A stretch of 64,000 nt of DNA from Ensifer sp. BR816. GTDB lineage: Bacteria; Pseudomonadota; Alphaproteobacteria; Rhizobiales; Rhizobiaceae. Location: positions 2,921,210 through 2,985,209 of the forward strand of contig NZ_KB905370.1 in the NCBI RefSeq assembly GCF_000378985.1, in the 5' to 3' direction. The notes below the pieces were generated by a model, which worked only from the letters and a program-made list of their open reading frames with translations, was not told where the DNA came from and did not search any database. A program made the translations under genes and the position numbers. This document shows positions 18,184 through 26,572 of the stretch, one piece after another; within the stretch, counting starts at the first letter, position 1; each line of letters opens with the position of its first letter.

Positions 18184-19191
18184 ATGGGGACGATCCGGGC
18201 GATTCAGTATCTTCGGGCGGCGGCGGCGCTCGCGGTGGTGATCTTTCACGCCGCCGAGAAGACCGGCCACGATTTTACGATCGGAGCGGCCGGCGTCGAC
18301 GTCTTCTTCGTCATCAGCGGGTTCATCATGTGGGTCATCAGCGAACGGCGGCCGATGACCCCTGCGAAGTTCATCGCCGATCGCCTCCGCCGCATCGTCC
18401 CCGTCTACTGGTTTGCGACGGCCGTCATGGTGGCGGGCGCGCTCGCCGGCCTCTTTCCCAACATGGTCCTGACCGTCGAGCACGTGGTCGCATCGCTGTT
18501 CTTTGTCCCGGTCCAATCCCCGAGCAGCGGCGAGATCTGGCCGGTACTCGTACAGGGCTGGACGCTGAATTTCGAGATGCTCTTCTATGCCGTGTTCGCG
18601 GCCTCCCTGCTGCTGCCGCGGCACTGGCGACTGGCGGCCATCGCGAGCCTCTTCGCGGCGCTGGTGGGGATCGGGTTGGTCGTGCCCATCGAACATCCCG
18701 TAGCGCTGATCTATACGCGGCCCATCATTCTCGAGTTCGTCGCCGGCATGATCCTCGGCGAGGTCTGGCTTAGGGGTAGGGTTCCCGGGGCAGCGATCGG
18801 TTCATTGTTGATCGCCTGCTCGCTTGGCGGCTTCGGGCTGATCGGACGGCTTCATCTGCCCTTCGATGAGTGGACGACCGGGCCGTTGGCCGTGCTCCTG
18901 GTTCTCGGTGCGCTGTCGCTCGAGGCAAGCGGACGGGTACCGATGCTGACCTTGCCGAACCTCCTCGGCGATGCGTCCTATTCGATCTATTTGTGGCACA
19001 CCTTTGCGATCTCCGTCGTCGCCAAGGCGGGGAGCATGCTCGGCATCCATCTGGCGATATCGATGGTGCTGGCGATCGTGTCGGGGACGCTTTGCGGCAT
19101 CGCTGCCTATGCGCTTCTCGAGCGCCCCTTGCTTCGGCGTGGACGGACGCCGCCGCCGGCCGTCGGTCTCACCGGGCCCGCCGCTCAATAG
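18184..19191 (+). CDS. exoZ: Exopolysaccharide acetyltransferase ExoZ
   Basis: Membrane O-acyltransferase (acyltransferase 3 family) that acetylates a sugar of the repeat unit. The 335 residues begin MGTIRAIQYLRAAAALAVV, with the family motif R-x(10)-H near residue 21 (VVIFHAAEKTG) and GVDVFFVISGF near residue 39, then about nine more membrane segments. The start at 18184 has AGAGGGG upstream. It is the last gene of the exoYFQZ run and converges on exoB. Confidence 0.95.
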   Translation: MGTIRAIQYLRAAAALAVVIFHAAEKTGHDFTIGAAGVDVFFVISGFIMWVISERRPMTPAKFIADRLRRIVPVYWFATAVMVAGALAGLFPNMVLTVEHVVASLFFVPVQSPSSGEIWPVLVQGWTLNFEMLFYAVFAASLLLPRHWRLAAIASLFAALVGIGLVVPIEHPVALIYTRPIILEFVAGMILGEVWLRGRVPGAAIGSLLIACSLGGFGLIGRLHLPFDEWTTGPLAVLLVLGALSLEASGRVPMLTLPNLLGDASYSIYLWHTFAISVVAKAGSMLGIHLAISMVLAIVSGTLCGIAAYALLERPLLRRGRTPPPAVGLTGPAAQ

Positions 19192-19198
19192 GCCCGGT
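19171..19198. terminator. Bidirectional hairpin between exoZ and exoB
   Basis: ACCGGGCC (19171-19178) pairs with GGCCCGGT (19191-19198), overlapping the exoZ stop. There is no T tract, so termination strength is uncertain, but the position between two convergent genes fits a shared end signal. Confidence 0.5.
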
Positions 19199-19213
19199 GT
19201 GCCTGCCGCTTGC

Positions 19214-20194
19214 TTAGCCGTTTCGGCGCGAATGCCAGTTCCAGGCCGATTCGGTGATCGCCGCCAGGTCGTATTGCGGCTCCCAGCCGAGCACCTGCCG
19301 TGCCTTGTCGTTGTTGGCGACGAGCGTCGTCGAGTCGCCGTCGCGGCGGCCGACATAGCTGACATTGAACGGCCGCTTGGAGACCTTTTCGATCGCCCCG
19401 AGCAACTCTTTCACGGTTGTCCCCGTGCCGGTGCCTAGGTTGAGTTCGACACTGTCGCCGCCCTCGAGCAGGTAGTCGACGGCGCGCACATGCGCATCGG
19501 CAAGGTCGAGAACATGGATATAGTCGCGCACGCAGGTGCCGTCGCGCGTCTCATAGTCCGTTCCGAAGACCTTGAAGCCTTCGCGCCGGCCGAGTGCAGC
19601 GTCGATCGCCAGCGGGATCGCATGCGTCTCCGGTTCGTGCCATTCGCCGATGCGGCCCTCGAAATCGGCGCCGGCAGCATTGAAGTAGCGCAGGATGACG
19701 GAGCGGAGGCCCTTGTAGAGGCCGTAGTCCTTGAGCGCCTGCTCGCAGACCCACTTGGTCCTGCCATAGGGGTTGATCGGTGCCTGCTTGTGCGTTTCGT
19801 CCATCGGCACGCTGTCGGGCAGGCCGTAGGTGGCGCAGGTGGACGAGAAGACGAAAGCCTCGATGCCGGCGGCAAGCGTTGCCGACAGCAGGGTCAGCGT
19901 TCCGATGACGTTGTTGTCGTAGAAGGCGACCGGATCCTTGACCGATTCGCCGACCTCGATCATCGCTGCAAAATGCAGGACCGCCCGGGGCCGATGGCGG
20001 GCCAGCACCTCGTCGAGACGCTGCCGATCGCGGATGTCGCCCTTCTCCAGCACGCCCCAGCGGACGAATTCCTCGTGGCCGTTCGAAAGGTTGTCGTAAA
20101 CGATCGGATGGTAACCCTTTTCGGCCAGTCGGAGGCAGGTATGGGAGCCGATATAGCCGGCACCACCGACGACGAGGATGTTGTTGTTCTGCAC
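19214..20194 (-). CDS. exoB: UDP-glucose 4-epimerase ExoB
   Basis: Interconverts UDP-glucose and UDP-galactose for exopolysaccharide and LPS. The 326 residues form a short-chain dehydrogenase/epimerase: NAD-binding GGAGYIGSHT near residue 10, catalytic S-S-T with Y-G-R-T-K (about residues 120-150), and the C-terminal galactose-binding GRRDGDSTTLVAN. The start is GTG at 20194 (reading MQNNNILVVGGAGYIG), with GAGG upstream; the frame is open to 20311 but the extra residues do not belong to the fold. Confidence 0.96.
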   Translation of the reverse strand: MQNNNILVVGGAGYIGSHTCLRLAEKGYHPIVYDNLSNGHEEFVRWGVLEKGDIRDRQRLDEVLARHRPRAVLHFAAMIEVGESVKDPVAFYDNNVIGTLTLLSATLAAGIEAFVFSSTCATYGLPDSVPMDETHKQAPINPYGRTKWVCEQALKDYGLYKGLRSVILRYFNAAGADFEGRIGEWHEPETHAIPLAIDAALGRREGFKVFGTDYETRDGTCVRDYIHVLDLADAHVRAVDYLLEGGDSVELNLGTGTGTTVKELLGAIEKVSKRPFNVSYVGRRDGDSTTLVANNDKARQVLGWEPQYDLAAITESAWNWHSRRNG

Positions 20195-20691
20195 GGGCAA
20201 CCTCACGGAATGACTTTCAGACTGAAATGGAACGGCATTGGCTTTCGCAACCAATAGCGGCGATTTTTCAACACAATATGTAAGTTCTGCAAAAGATGGC
20301 ACTCCACACAATGGCGAAGGCCGCTTCGCTTCGGAGGTTTGGCGAAGGGATCAGCGACTGTGGCAGACATGCAGCACTTCGCCGTCGCTCGCGGCGAGCA
20401 CAATATTTGCGCTTGGCTCGATCCATATCTTCAACTATAAGCAGTCTTCCGGCAATCAGAACAGGGAGGTTACGATGACAGCCTATTGCTTCTCCCTTGG
20501 GGACGGTCCACGATCCTGACCTCGTGACCGGGAGCGCCTGCGCTTCCTGATTGCCGACGGATCCCGCACCGTCCGGCCCCTCCTTTTTCGGAGACGGCGC
20601 CGTTTCATCAATGCCGCACGCATTCGTTCCGCGCGGCATTCCCTTGCTGATCAGATATTGAAGGCCGGTGCATTGCCACCGGGCAAATCCT
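20195..20691. other. Divergent promoter region between exoB and exsA
   Basis: About 500 bases between the divergent exoB and exsA genes. Only short open frames without ribosome binding sites are present. No repeat or riboswitch was recognised. It probably holds both promoters. Confidence 0.4.
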
Positions 20692-22506
20692 ATGGCGTTC
20701 ACTCGTTTTGCGGCGCGCGATCGCGCCTTCCGCAATGTTTTTCGCTTTTCTTGGGCCCACTGGAAGAAACAGCCGGTGCGGCTTGCCGGCATCCTGAGCG
20801 CGGTGCTGCTGGCCACACTTGCCGATGTGCTGACGCCGCTCTATGCCGGCCGTCTGGTGGATGCGATCGTCTCGGGGGCGGCGAGCGACGCGATCGCTTG
20901 GAATGCCGCGCTCTCGGCCTTCATGATGATGATGGCGCTTTCGCTTGGCGCCATCGTCTTCAAGCACGCCGCGATCATGATCATCGTCAGCCTGACGTTG
21001 AGGATGATGTCCGACATCGCGGCTGCTGCGTTCCACCACATTCAGCGCTTCTCCAGCGAATGGCACGCCAACAGCTTCGCCGGCTCGACCGTGCGCAAGG
21101 TGACGCGTGGCATGTGGGCGATGGACCTCTTCAACGACACGCTGCTCGTTGCCCTGTTTCCCTCGGTCGTGATGCTGATCGGCTCGACGGCGCTGATGGC
21201 TTGGCACTGGCCGATCATGGGCGCGATCGTCGGCCTTGGGTCCGTCCTCTTCATAGCGGTCACGGTCCTGCTGTCGCTCGGCTATGTGGCGCCGATGGCA
21301 AGCCTTGCCAACAGCTGGGACACGCGGCTTGGCGGTGCGCTCGCCGATGCGGTGAGCTGCAACGCCGTCGTCAAGGGCTTCGGCGCGGAGAAGCGCGAGG
21401 AGGCCCGCCTGGCGAAGGTGCTCCGGAAGTGGGAGAACCGCACCCGGCGTACCTGGTCGCGCGCGACACTGAACGGCACGGCGCAAGGTGCGATGCTGCT
21501 GGTGGTCCGCGCAGCGATCATCGGGTCTGCCTTGCTGCTCTGGGCGAAGGGCGAGGCGAGCGCCGGCGACATCACCTTCGTGCTCACCTCCTTCTTCATC
21601 CTGCAGGGTTATCTGCGGGAGATCGGCATGGATATCCGGCACCTGCAGCGCTCGGTCAACGACATGGAGGAACTCGTCGCCATCCATGCCCAGCCGCTCG
21701 GCGTCGAAGATTGTCTCGGAGCGCGGCCGATCCAGATCACCGACGGCAAGATCGAATTCCGCAACGTGACCTTTCATTATGGGGCCCATCGGACGCCGCT
21801 CTATGACGGGTTCTCGGTCACCATCCGCGCCGGTGAGCGCGTCGGCCTCGTCGGACATTCCGGCTCGGGAAAGACGACCTTCGTCAAGTTGATCCAGCGG
21901 CTGCATGACGTGAAATCGGGCCAGGTTCTGATCGACGGGCAGGATATCGCCGGCAGCATGCAGGCGTCGCTCCGCCAGCAGATCGCCATCGTCCAGCAGG
22001 AACCGATCCTGTTCCACCGGTCGCTCGCCGAGAACATCGCCTACGGGCGGCCCGGCGCGACACAGCGCGAGATCGAGGAGGCAGCGCGTCTGGCGAGCGC
22101 GCACGACTTCATCTCCGGACTGCCGAAGGGCTACGCGACGATGGTCGGCGAGCGGGGCGTGAAGCTGTCCGGAGGCGAGCGTCAGCGCGTTGCCATTGCG
22201 CGGGCGTTCGTCGCGGATGCGCCGATCCTGATCCTCGACGAAGCGACGTCGAGCCTCGATTCGGAGTCCGAGGTGCTGATCCAGAAGGCGATGGAACGGC
22301 TGATGACCGGCCGGACCACGCTGGTGATCGCCCACCGGCTGTCGACCGTCAGGGCGCTGGATCGCCTGCTGGTCTTCGATCGCGGCCGCATCGCGGAAGA
22401 GGGCGATCACGACATGCTCATCCGCCTCAAGGGCGGCATCTACCGGAGCCTCTTCGAAAGGCAGGCGCTGGAACTGACGAAAGGGCTCGTGCTCAGCGAC
22501 GGATGA
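20692..22506 (+). CDS. exsA: MsbA-like ABC exporter ExsA
   Basis: Half-size ABC transporter with a membrane domain (about six helices, residues 1-310) fused to an ATPase. Walker A GHSGSGKTT is near residue 390, the signature LSGGERQRVAIARA near residue 492, Walker B LILDEATSSLD, and the H-loop IAHRLST. The 604 residues suggest a homodimeric exporter of lipid or polysaccharide substrates. The ATG at 20692 (MAFTRFAARD) is chosen; GTG at 20668 with AAGG upstream is an alternative. Next to exoB, as in S. meliloti. In this cluster without exoT it is a possible, unproven, export component. Confidence 0.88.
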   Translation: MAFTRFAARDRAFRNVFRFSWAHWKKQPVRLAGILSAVLLATLADVLTPLYAGRLVDAIVSGAASDAIAWNAALSAFMMMMALSLGAIVFKHAAIMIIVSLTLRMMSDIAAAAFHHIQRFSSEWHANSFAGSTVRKVTRGMWAMDLFNDTLLVALFPSVVMLIGSTALMAWHWPIMGAIVGLGSVLFIAVTVLLSLGYVAPMASLANSWDTRLGGALADAVSCNAVVKGFGAEKREEARLAKVLRKWENRTRRTWSRATLNGTAQGAMLLVVRAAIIGSALLLWAKGEASAGDITFVLTSFFILQGYLREIGMDIRHLQRSVNDMEELVAIHAQPLGVEDCLGARPIQITDGKIEFRNVTFHYGAHRTPLYDGFSVTIRAGERVGLVGHSGSGKTTFVKLIQRLHDVKSGQVLIDGQDIAGSMQASLRQQIAIVQQEPILFHRSLAENIAYGRPGATQREIEEAARLASAHDFISGLPKGYATMVGERGVKLSGGERQRVAIARAFVADAPILILDEATSSLDSESEVLIQKAMERLMTGRTTLVIAHRLSTVRALDRLLVFDRGRIAEEGDHDMLIRLKGGIYRSLFERQALELTKGLVLSDG

Positions 22507-22531
22507 GTAAGTGTCGTCACACACCATGCTG

Positions 22532-22565
22532 CCGGCCGGGCAAGAGGATCTTCTCGCCCGGCCGG
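22532..22565 (+). terminator. Terminator hairpin after exsA
   Basis: CCGGCCGGGC (22532-22541) pairs with GCCCGGCCGG (22556-22565) around a 14-base loop, starting 25 bases after the exsA stop. The T tract is weak. It separates exsA from the subtilase cassette. Confidence 0.65.
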
Positions 22566-22756
22566 AGCGGATAGTATTGCTTTGACAGTCTCAGATTGCG
22601 CTCTATCATCCAAAAGTTGCAGCCGTGACGGCTGCACCTCAATGCGCGGGTGAATCCGTGTGGCAAGAAGCAGATGCGGTTTTTGCAATCACATGCGATT
22701 CGCATCGAAAACGCGGCGGAACAATCGCTGCGGCCTTTTCTATTCTAGGAGGGGGA

Positions 22757-24091
22757 ATGCGCGTTTCCGTCATCGTCACCTTGCCTGCCCAGGAGATTCT
22801 TCGATCATCAAGCCTCGCGGCATTTTCAACACCGAACGCCGGCTTGCCGGCTTTTGAATCCACGGAACGTGGAGGACTTTACCTCGATCCGCTTTTTCCG
22901 CCGTTGCCACTTGCGGCCCGGGAGCCGGAAGGAATCGATCTCGCCTTGGCAACTGCCGAAAATGCACCCAGTTTCGTGGCTCGAGGAACGATCGATGTTG
23001 AAAAGGTCGAGGAGATAAAGGCAGCTAACAAGGGCGTAGAAATCTTCGCCGACCCGGAAATCGGTCTTTTCAAGCCATACTGCGGACCGACGCCCGTTGG
23101 CACAAGGGCCGATGTCGAATCGAAGCTCGATGTGGCCGCCTTGGCGGCCAAAGGCCTCGACGGCAAGCGTGTTGCCGTTGCGATCATGGACACAGGCATC
23201 AACATGGCACACCTTCGCACTGGAGGCTTAAAGCCAAGGCTTGACCGCCGCACCTTTTGGGCTCCGCCTGGAGTTCCGGCGATGCCCGGGCTCTATCCTG
23301 TCGGACATGGGACAATGTGCGCATACGACGTATTGATCGCAGCGCCATCCTCGACACTGTTGGATTTCCCCATTCTTCGATCGACCACGCCCGGCGGAAG
23401 CGCTATGGCTGGCTTCCTGAGCGACGCGCTCCTGGCATACGCGTATCTCAACGCAAGGGTCGCAAGCCCCGGATGGCGACGCAGGTATCGAGCGCTCGTC
23501 GTCAACAACAGCTGGGGTATGTATCATCCCAGTTGGGATTTTCCTCCGGGGCATCCGGGTCGCTATTCCGACAATCCGAACCACCCGTTTAACATCATCG
23601 TCGGGACTTTGACGCGGGCAGGGGCCGACATCCTCTTTGCGGCCGGCAATTGTGGGGCAGATTGCCCCGACGGTCGGTGCCAGGGCGTGACCAAGAACAC
23701 AATCGCCGGCGCCAATGCGCACCCGGACGTATTAACACTGGCCGGTTGCGACATCACCGACAATCGCGTGGGCTATTCATCCCAGGGCCCGGGCATCCCC
23801 GGAATGGCGAAGCAGAAGCCTGATCTCACTGCATACACCCATTTTCTCGGCTCCGAGGCGTTTGGGGTCGGCTCGCCCGATTCCGGGACCTCGACAGCGT
23901 GTCCGGTGGCAGCGGGCTGCGTCGCGGCTATCCGCACAAGACTCGCTCCTGGCAATGTCGCGCCAAAAGTCCTATTTTCGGAGTTCAAGGCCAAAGCCTT
24001 GCCTAAGCCGGGTACGACGAATAAGTGGAACAAAGGCTACGGCAGAGGCATAATTCGTCCCTTGGCCGTAGCAAGCCACTTTGGCCTATGA
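22757..24091 (+). CDS. Subtilase (S8 family) without signal peptide
   Basis: Probable serine protease of 444 residues. The start at 22757 (MRVSVIVTLPAQEI) has a strong AGGAGGGGG site just upstream; the frame is open back to 22625. The catalytic triad is visible: Asp in AIMDTGIN (about residue 145), His in PVGHGTMCAYD (about 180) and Ser in SGTSTACPVAAG (about 380), with the oxyanion Asn in FAAGNCG. The first 125 residues are not part of the protease fold and include VARGTIDVEKVEEIKA, which may act as an inhibitory propeptide or sensor. There is no export signal, so it appears cytoplasmic. The next gene overlaps its stop. Codon use looks less GC-rich than in neighbours. Confidence 0.9.
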   Translation: MRVSVIVTLPAQEILRSSSLAAFSTPNAGLPAFESTERGGLYLDPLFPPLPLAAREPEGIDLALATAENAPSFVARGTIDVEKVEEIKAANKGVEIFADPEIGLFKPYCGPTPVGTRADVESKLDVAALAAKGLDGKRVAVAIMDTGINMAHLRTGGLKPRLDRRTFWAPPGVPAMPGLYPVGHGTMCAYDVLIAAPSSTLLDFPILRSTTPGGSAMAGFLSDALLAYAYLNARVASPGWRRRYRALVVNNSWGMYHPSWDFPPGHPGRYSDNPNHPFNIIVGTLTRAGADILFAAGNCGADCPDGRCQGVTKNTIAGANAHPDVLTLAGCDITDNRVGYSSQGPGIPGMAKQKPDLTAYTHFLGSEAFGVGSPDSGTSTACPVAAGCVAAIRTRLAPGNVAPKVLFSEFKAKALPKPGTTNKWNKGYGRGIIRPLAVASHFGL

Positions 24092-24375
24092 GTGCGCACC
24101 GACTGGGAGCGGACATGGCTGGAAATTTCGTTCTGATGACCCTTGCATGCCTCGATGGCGTGCCTAGCACCGATCGGTGTGCGGAGATTCTGGGGGTCCA
24201 CCCGCGTGACATCGACCCTTCTTTCGGAGTGATCGCTATAGATCCGGAACACGGTCGCTACGCCGTACAGGTTAGAGAGGAAGCAATCAGTCAACTCAAA
24301 CAATCCGGTGGCGAGTATAATGGACCCTTCTCGAATCCTCGTATCGAAGGATTCGGGCCGCCCGAGAAAGATTGA
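24088..24375 (+). CDS. Small protein coupled to the subtilase, unknown
   Basis: A 95-residue protein starting MSAHRLGADMAGN, whose ATG overlaps the protease stop (ATGA). A first block, VPSTDRCAEILGVHPRDID, looks helical. Then comes a strand-like segment FGVIAIDPEHGRYAVQVREE, and a proline- and glycine-rich tail ending GFGPPEKD. The IDP-x(4)-Y-x-V-x-V pattern resembles small alpha/beta propeptide- or inhibitor-like folds of subtilases, but no family is recognised. The tight coupling suggests it is an inhibitor, chaperone or substrate of the protease. Confidence 0.75.
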   Translation: MSAHRLGADMAGNFVLMTLACLDGVPSTDRCAEILGVHPRDIDPSFGVIAIDPEHGRYAVQVREEAISQLKQSGGEYNGPFSNPRIEGFGPPEKD

Positions 24376-24426
24376 GCGTCGCGGCGCATCCGGCATTGCG
24401 CGATCGCGGGATGCCGCCAAGCGGGA

Positions 24427-24531
24427 CTACAGCGCCGCGCGTCTTATCAGACGCGCAAAGGTCGCTGTAGCACTTTGAATTGCTGCATGTTTTTATCCTT
24501 CAATCGAGTACGATTTAAGGAAACATGCAGT
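24427..24531. repeat. RIME-like mosaic element, copy 3
   Basis: Contains CTACAGCG...CGCTGTAG arms around GCGCGTC/GACGCGC, then the block GCACTTTGAATTGCTGCATG and AAGGAAACATGCAG. These are the same modules as at 4,417-4,501, in the opposite order. It separates the subtilase cassette from the queC leader. Confidence 0.85.
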
Positions 24532-24661
24532 AGACACACGCACCCACATTCGCTCCACCGTCGCGCCTTCTTTCTTTCTCGATCTGCGCTCTTGTGTCTT
24601 TCCACGGCATCCGGCATTCACAAACCGTCCGATTTGGCCTAAAAGGCCGGCAGGTAACACT

Positions 24662-24692
24662 CCGGTCGCAGCCTACCCGGTCAAAACAAGGA
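24662..24692 (+). promoter_or_regulatory. preQ1-I riboswitch upstream of queC
   Basis: A short stem CCGG (24662-24665) with CCGG (24677-24680) encloses the loop TCGCAGCCTAC, followed by the A-rich tail AAAACAAGGA (24683-24692). The TCGCAG loop plus AAAACAAGG tail matches the compact preQ1-I aptamer, such as that of Thermoanaerobacter tengcongensis. The AAGGA tail is also the queC ribosome binding site, eight bases before the ATG, so preQ1 binding would block translation directly. The downstream genes make the precursor of preQ1, which fits feedback control. Confidence 0.9.
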
Positions 24693-24700
24693 CACCTGTC

Positions 24701-25411
24701 ATGAAAACCATCGTAATCTGCTCCGGCGGATTGGATTCCGTTTCGCTTGCGCACAGGATAGCGGCGGAGCATGAGCTTCTCGGCCTCCTGTCGTTCGACT
24801 ATGGCCAGCGACACCGCAAAGAACTGGATTTCGCCGCCGCCTGCGCCAGGCGCCTCGGCGTGCCGCACCAGATCATCGACATTCGCGAGATCGGCCGGCA
24901 CCTCACCGGCTCAGCGCTGACCGACGACGTCGACGTGCCGGACGGCCACTATGCCGAAGAGACGATGAAGACGACGGTCGTGCCGAACCGCAACGCCATC
25001 ATGCTGGCGATCGCTTTCGGTGTCGCGGCCGCTCAAAAGGCCGATGCAGTCGCCGTGGCTGTGCATGGCGGCGATCACTTCATCTATCCCGACTGTCGGC
25101 CGGGCTTCATCGATGCCTTCCAGGCCATGCAGAACCATGCGCTGGAGGGATATGCCGACGTCGCTCTCCATGCGCCCTATGTCCGCGTCTCGAAGGCGGA
25201 TATCGTCGCCGACGGGGCGAAGCACGGCACGCCATTTGCCGAGACCTGGTCCTGCTACAAGGGCGGTGCCCGCCATTGCGGACGGTGCGGCACCTGCGTC
25301 GAACGGCGCGAAGCCTTCCATCTCGCCGGCGTTGCCGATCCGACCGAATACGAGGATCCGGATTTCTGGGTCGCAGCCACCCGCGCCTTCGCGGCCGAGG
25401 AGGTGCGCTGA
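24701..25411 (+). CDS. queC: 7-cyano-7-deazaguanine synthase QueC (ExsB)
   Basis: Converts 7-carboxy-7-deazaguanine to preQ0 using ATP and ammonia. The 236 residues carry the PP-loop motif CSGGLDSVSLA at residues 7-17 and the zinc-binding cysteine cluster CYKGGARHCGRCGTCVE near residue 185. Known in S. meliloti as exsB, where it was reported to affect exopolysaccharide expression. First gene of the queC-queD-queE operon; the start is set by the ribosome binding site inside the preQ1 riboswitch. Confidence 0.97.
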   Translation: MKTIVICSGGLDSVSLAHRIAAEHELLGLLSFDYGQRHRKELDFAAACARRLGVPHQIIDIREIGRHLTGSALTDDVDVPDGHYAEETMKTTVVPNRNAIMLAIAFGVAAAQKADAVAVAVHGGDHFIYPDCRPGFIDAFQAMQNHALEGYADVALHAPYVRVSKADIVADGAKHGTPFAETWSCYKGGARHCGRCGTCVERREAFHLAGVADPTEYEDPDFWVAATRAFAAEEVR

Positions 25412-25767
25412 TGTTCCGCATTACCAAGGAATTCCACTTCTCCGCCTCGCACCAGCTCCCGAGCCTGCCGCCCGAGCATCAGTGCGCAAGGCTGCATGGG
25501 CACAATTATGTCGTCGAGGTGGAACTGTCGGCAGAAACGCTCAACGAGCACGGCTTCGTGCGCGACTACCATGAGCTTGCGCCGCTGAAGCACTATATCG
25601 ACGAGGCCTTCGATCACCGCCACCTGAACGATGTTCTCGGCCATGACCGGGTGACGGCGGAATGCCTGGCACAGCATTTCTATGACTGGTGCAAGGCGCG
25701 GCTGCCGGAGACAAGCGCCGTGCGCGTCAGCGAAACGGCGAAGACCTGGGCGGAATATCGGCCATGA
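25411..25767 (+). CDS. queD: 6-carboxytetrahydropterin synthase QueD
   Basis: Makes 6-carboxy-tetrahydropterin from dihydroneopterin triphosphate in the queuosine pathway. The 118 residues show the zinc-binding histidines in FSASHQL (residue 14) and RLHGHNY (residues 29-31), and DHRHLND near residue 68. The ATG overlaps the queC stop by one base (TGATG), and the stop overlaps queE. Confidence 0.95.
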   Translation: MFRITKEFHFSASHQLPSLPPEHQCARLHGHNYVVEVELSAETLNEHGFVRDYHELAPLKHYIDEAFDHRHLNDVLGHDRVTAECLAQHFYDWCKARLPETSAVRVSETAKTWAEYRP

Positions 25768-26501
25768 CCGCGACGCGATCCACCGAGATCCGCGTCAGCG
25801 AAATCTTCGGCCCGACGATCCAGGGCGAAGGCGCGCTGATCGGCCTGCCGACGGTGTTCGTGCGGACCGGCGGCTGTGACTACCGCTGTTCCTGGTGCGA
25901 CAGCCTGCACGCCGTCGACAGCGCGTATCGCGAGGAATGGCGGGCGATGACGGTCGACGACATCTGGAGCGAAGTCACCCGGCTTTCCGGAGGTCTGCCG
26001 GTCACGGTCTCGCTTTCAGGCGGCAATCCGGCGATCCAGCCGCTGGGAGCGCTGATTGCCCGCGGCCACCGGGAGGGCTATCGTTTTGCCCTGGAGACGC
26101 AGGGTTCGGTCGCCCGCGACTGGTTCGCCGAACTCGACATGCTGGTGCTGAGCCCGAAGCCGCCCTCGAGCGGCATGGAGACGGATTGGGAGGCCTTCGA
26201 CGCCTGCCTTCGGATGGCCGGCGGCAAGCCTCAGACCGCGCTGAAGATCGTCGTCTTCGACGAGGCCGACTATGCCTATGCGCGGGCAGCGGCGGCGCGC
26301 CATCCGCAATTGCCTCTCTACCTGCAGCCGGGAAACCACACGCCCCCACCCCCGGATGACGAGGATGCGCCGATCGATATCGAGGGCGTGATGGAACGGA
26401 TGCGCTGGCTCGTCGACAAGGTTATCGAGGACAAGTGGTTCGAGGCCCACGTGCTGCCGCAGCTTCATGTGCTGATCTGGGGCAACAGGCGGGGCGTGTA
26501 G
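25764..26501 (+). CDS. queE: 7-carboxy-7-deazaguanine synthase QueE
   Basis: Radical SAM enzyme that contracts the pterin ring to 7-carboxy-7-deazaguanine. The 245 residues start [17 protein letters not shown]; the iron-sulfur cluster motif is [11 protein letters not shown] (about residues 37-47), i.e. C-x3-C-x2-C. The substrate-binding [16 protein letters not shown] lies just before it. ATGA overlap with queD. The operon ends with a RIME-like repeat. Confidence 0.95.
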   Translation: MTATRSTEIRVSEIFGPTIQGEGALIGLPTVFVRTGGCDYRCSWCDSLHAVDSAYREEWRAMTVDDIWSEVTRLSGGLPVTVSLSGGNPAIQPLGALIARGHREGYRFALETQGSVARDWFAELDMLVLSPKPPSSGMETDWEAFDACLRMAGGKPQTALKIVVFDEADYAYARAAAARHPQLPLYLQPGNHTPPPPDDEDAPIDIEGVMERMRWLVDKVIEDKWFEAHVLPQLHVLIWGNRRGV

Positions 26502-26518
26502 CGGCGCCCAAATCAGGT

Positions 26519-26572
26519 GCGCTACACGATTTTCCCTTAAATCGATTCCGATTTAAGTGATCACGCAGTGGG
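26519..26572. repeat. Short RIME-like palindrome, copy 4
   Basis: A TTAAATCG-ATTCCGATTTAA inverted repeat flanked by GCGCTACACG and GATCACGCAG blocks resembles the central part of the other RIME-like elements. It lies between the convergent queE and exsE genes and could serve as a terminator for both. Confidence 0.6.

Noticed and set aside
20608..22527. 639-residue minus-strand frame opposite exsA
   Set aside because: Shadow of the ABC exporter reading frame; biased composition, no family match.
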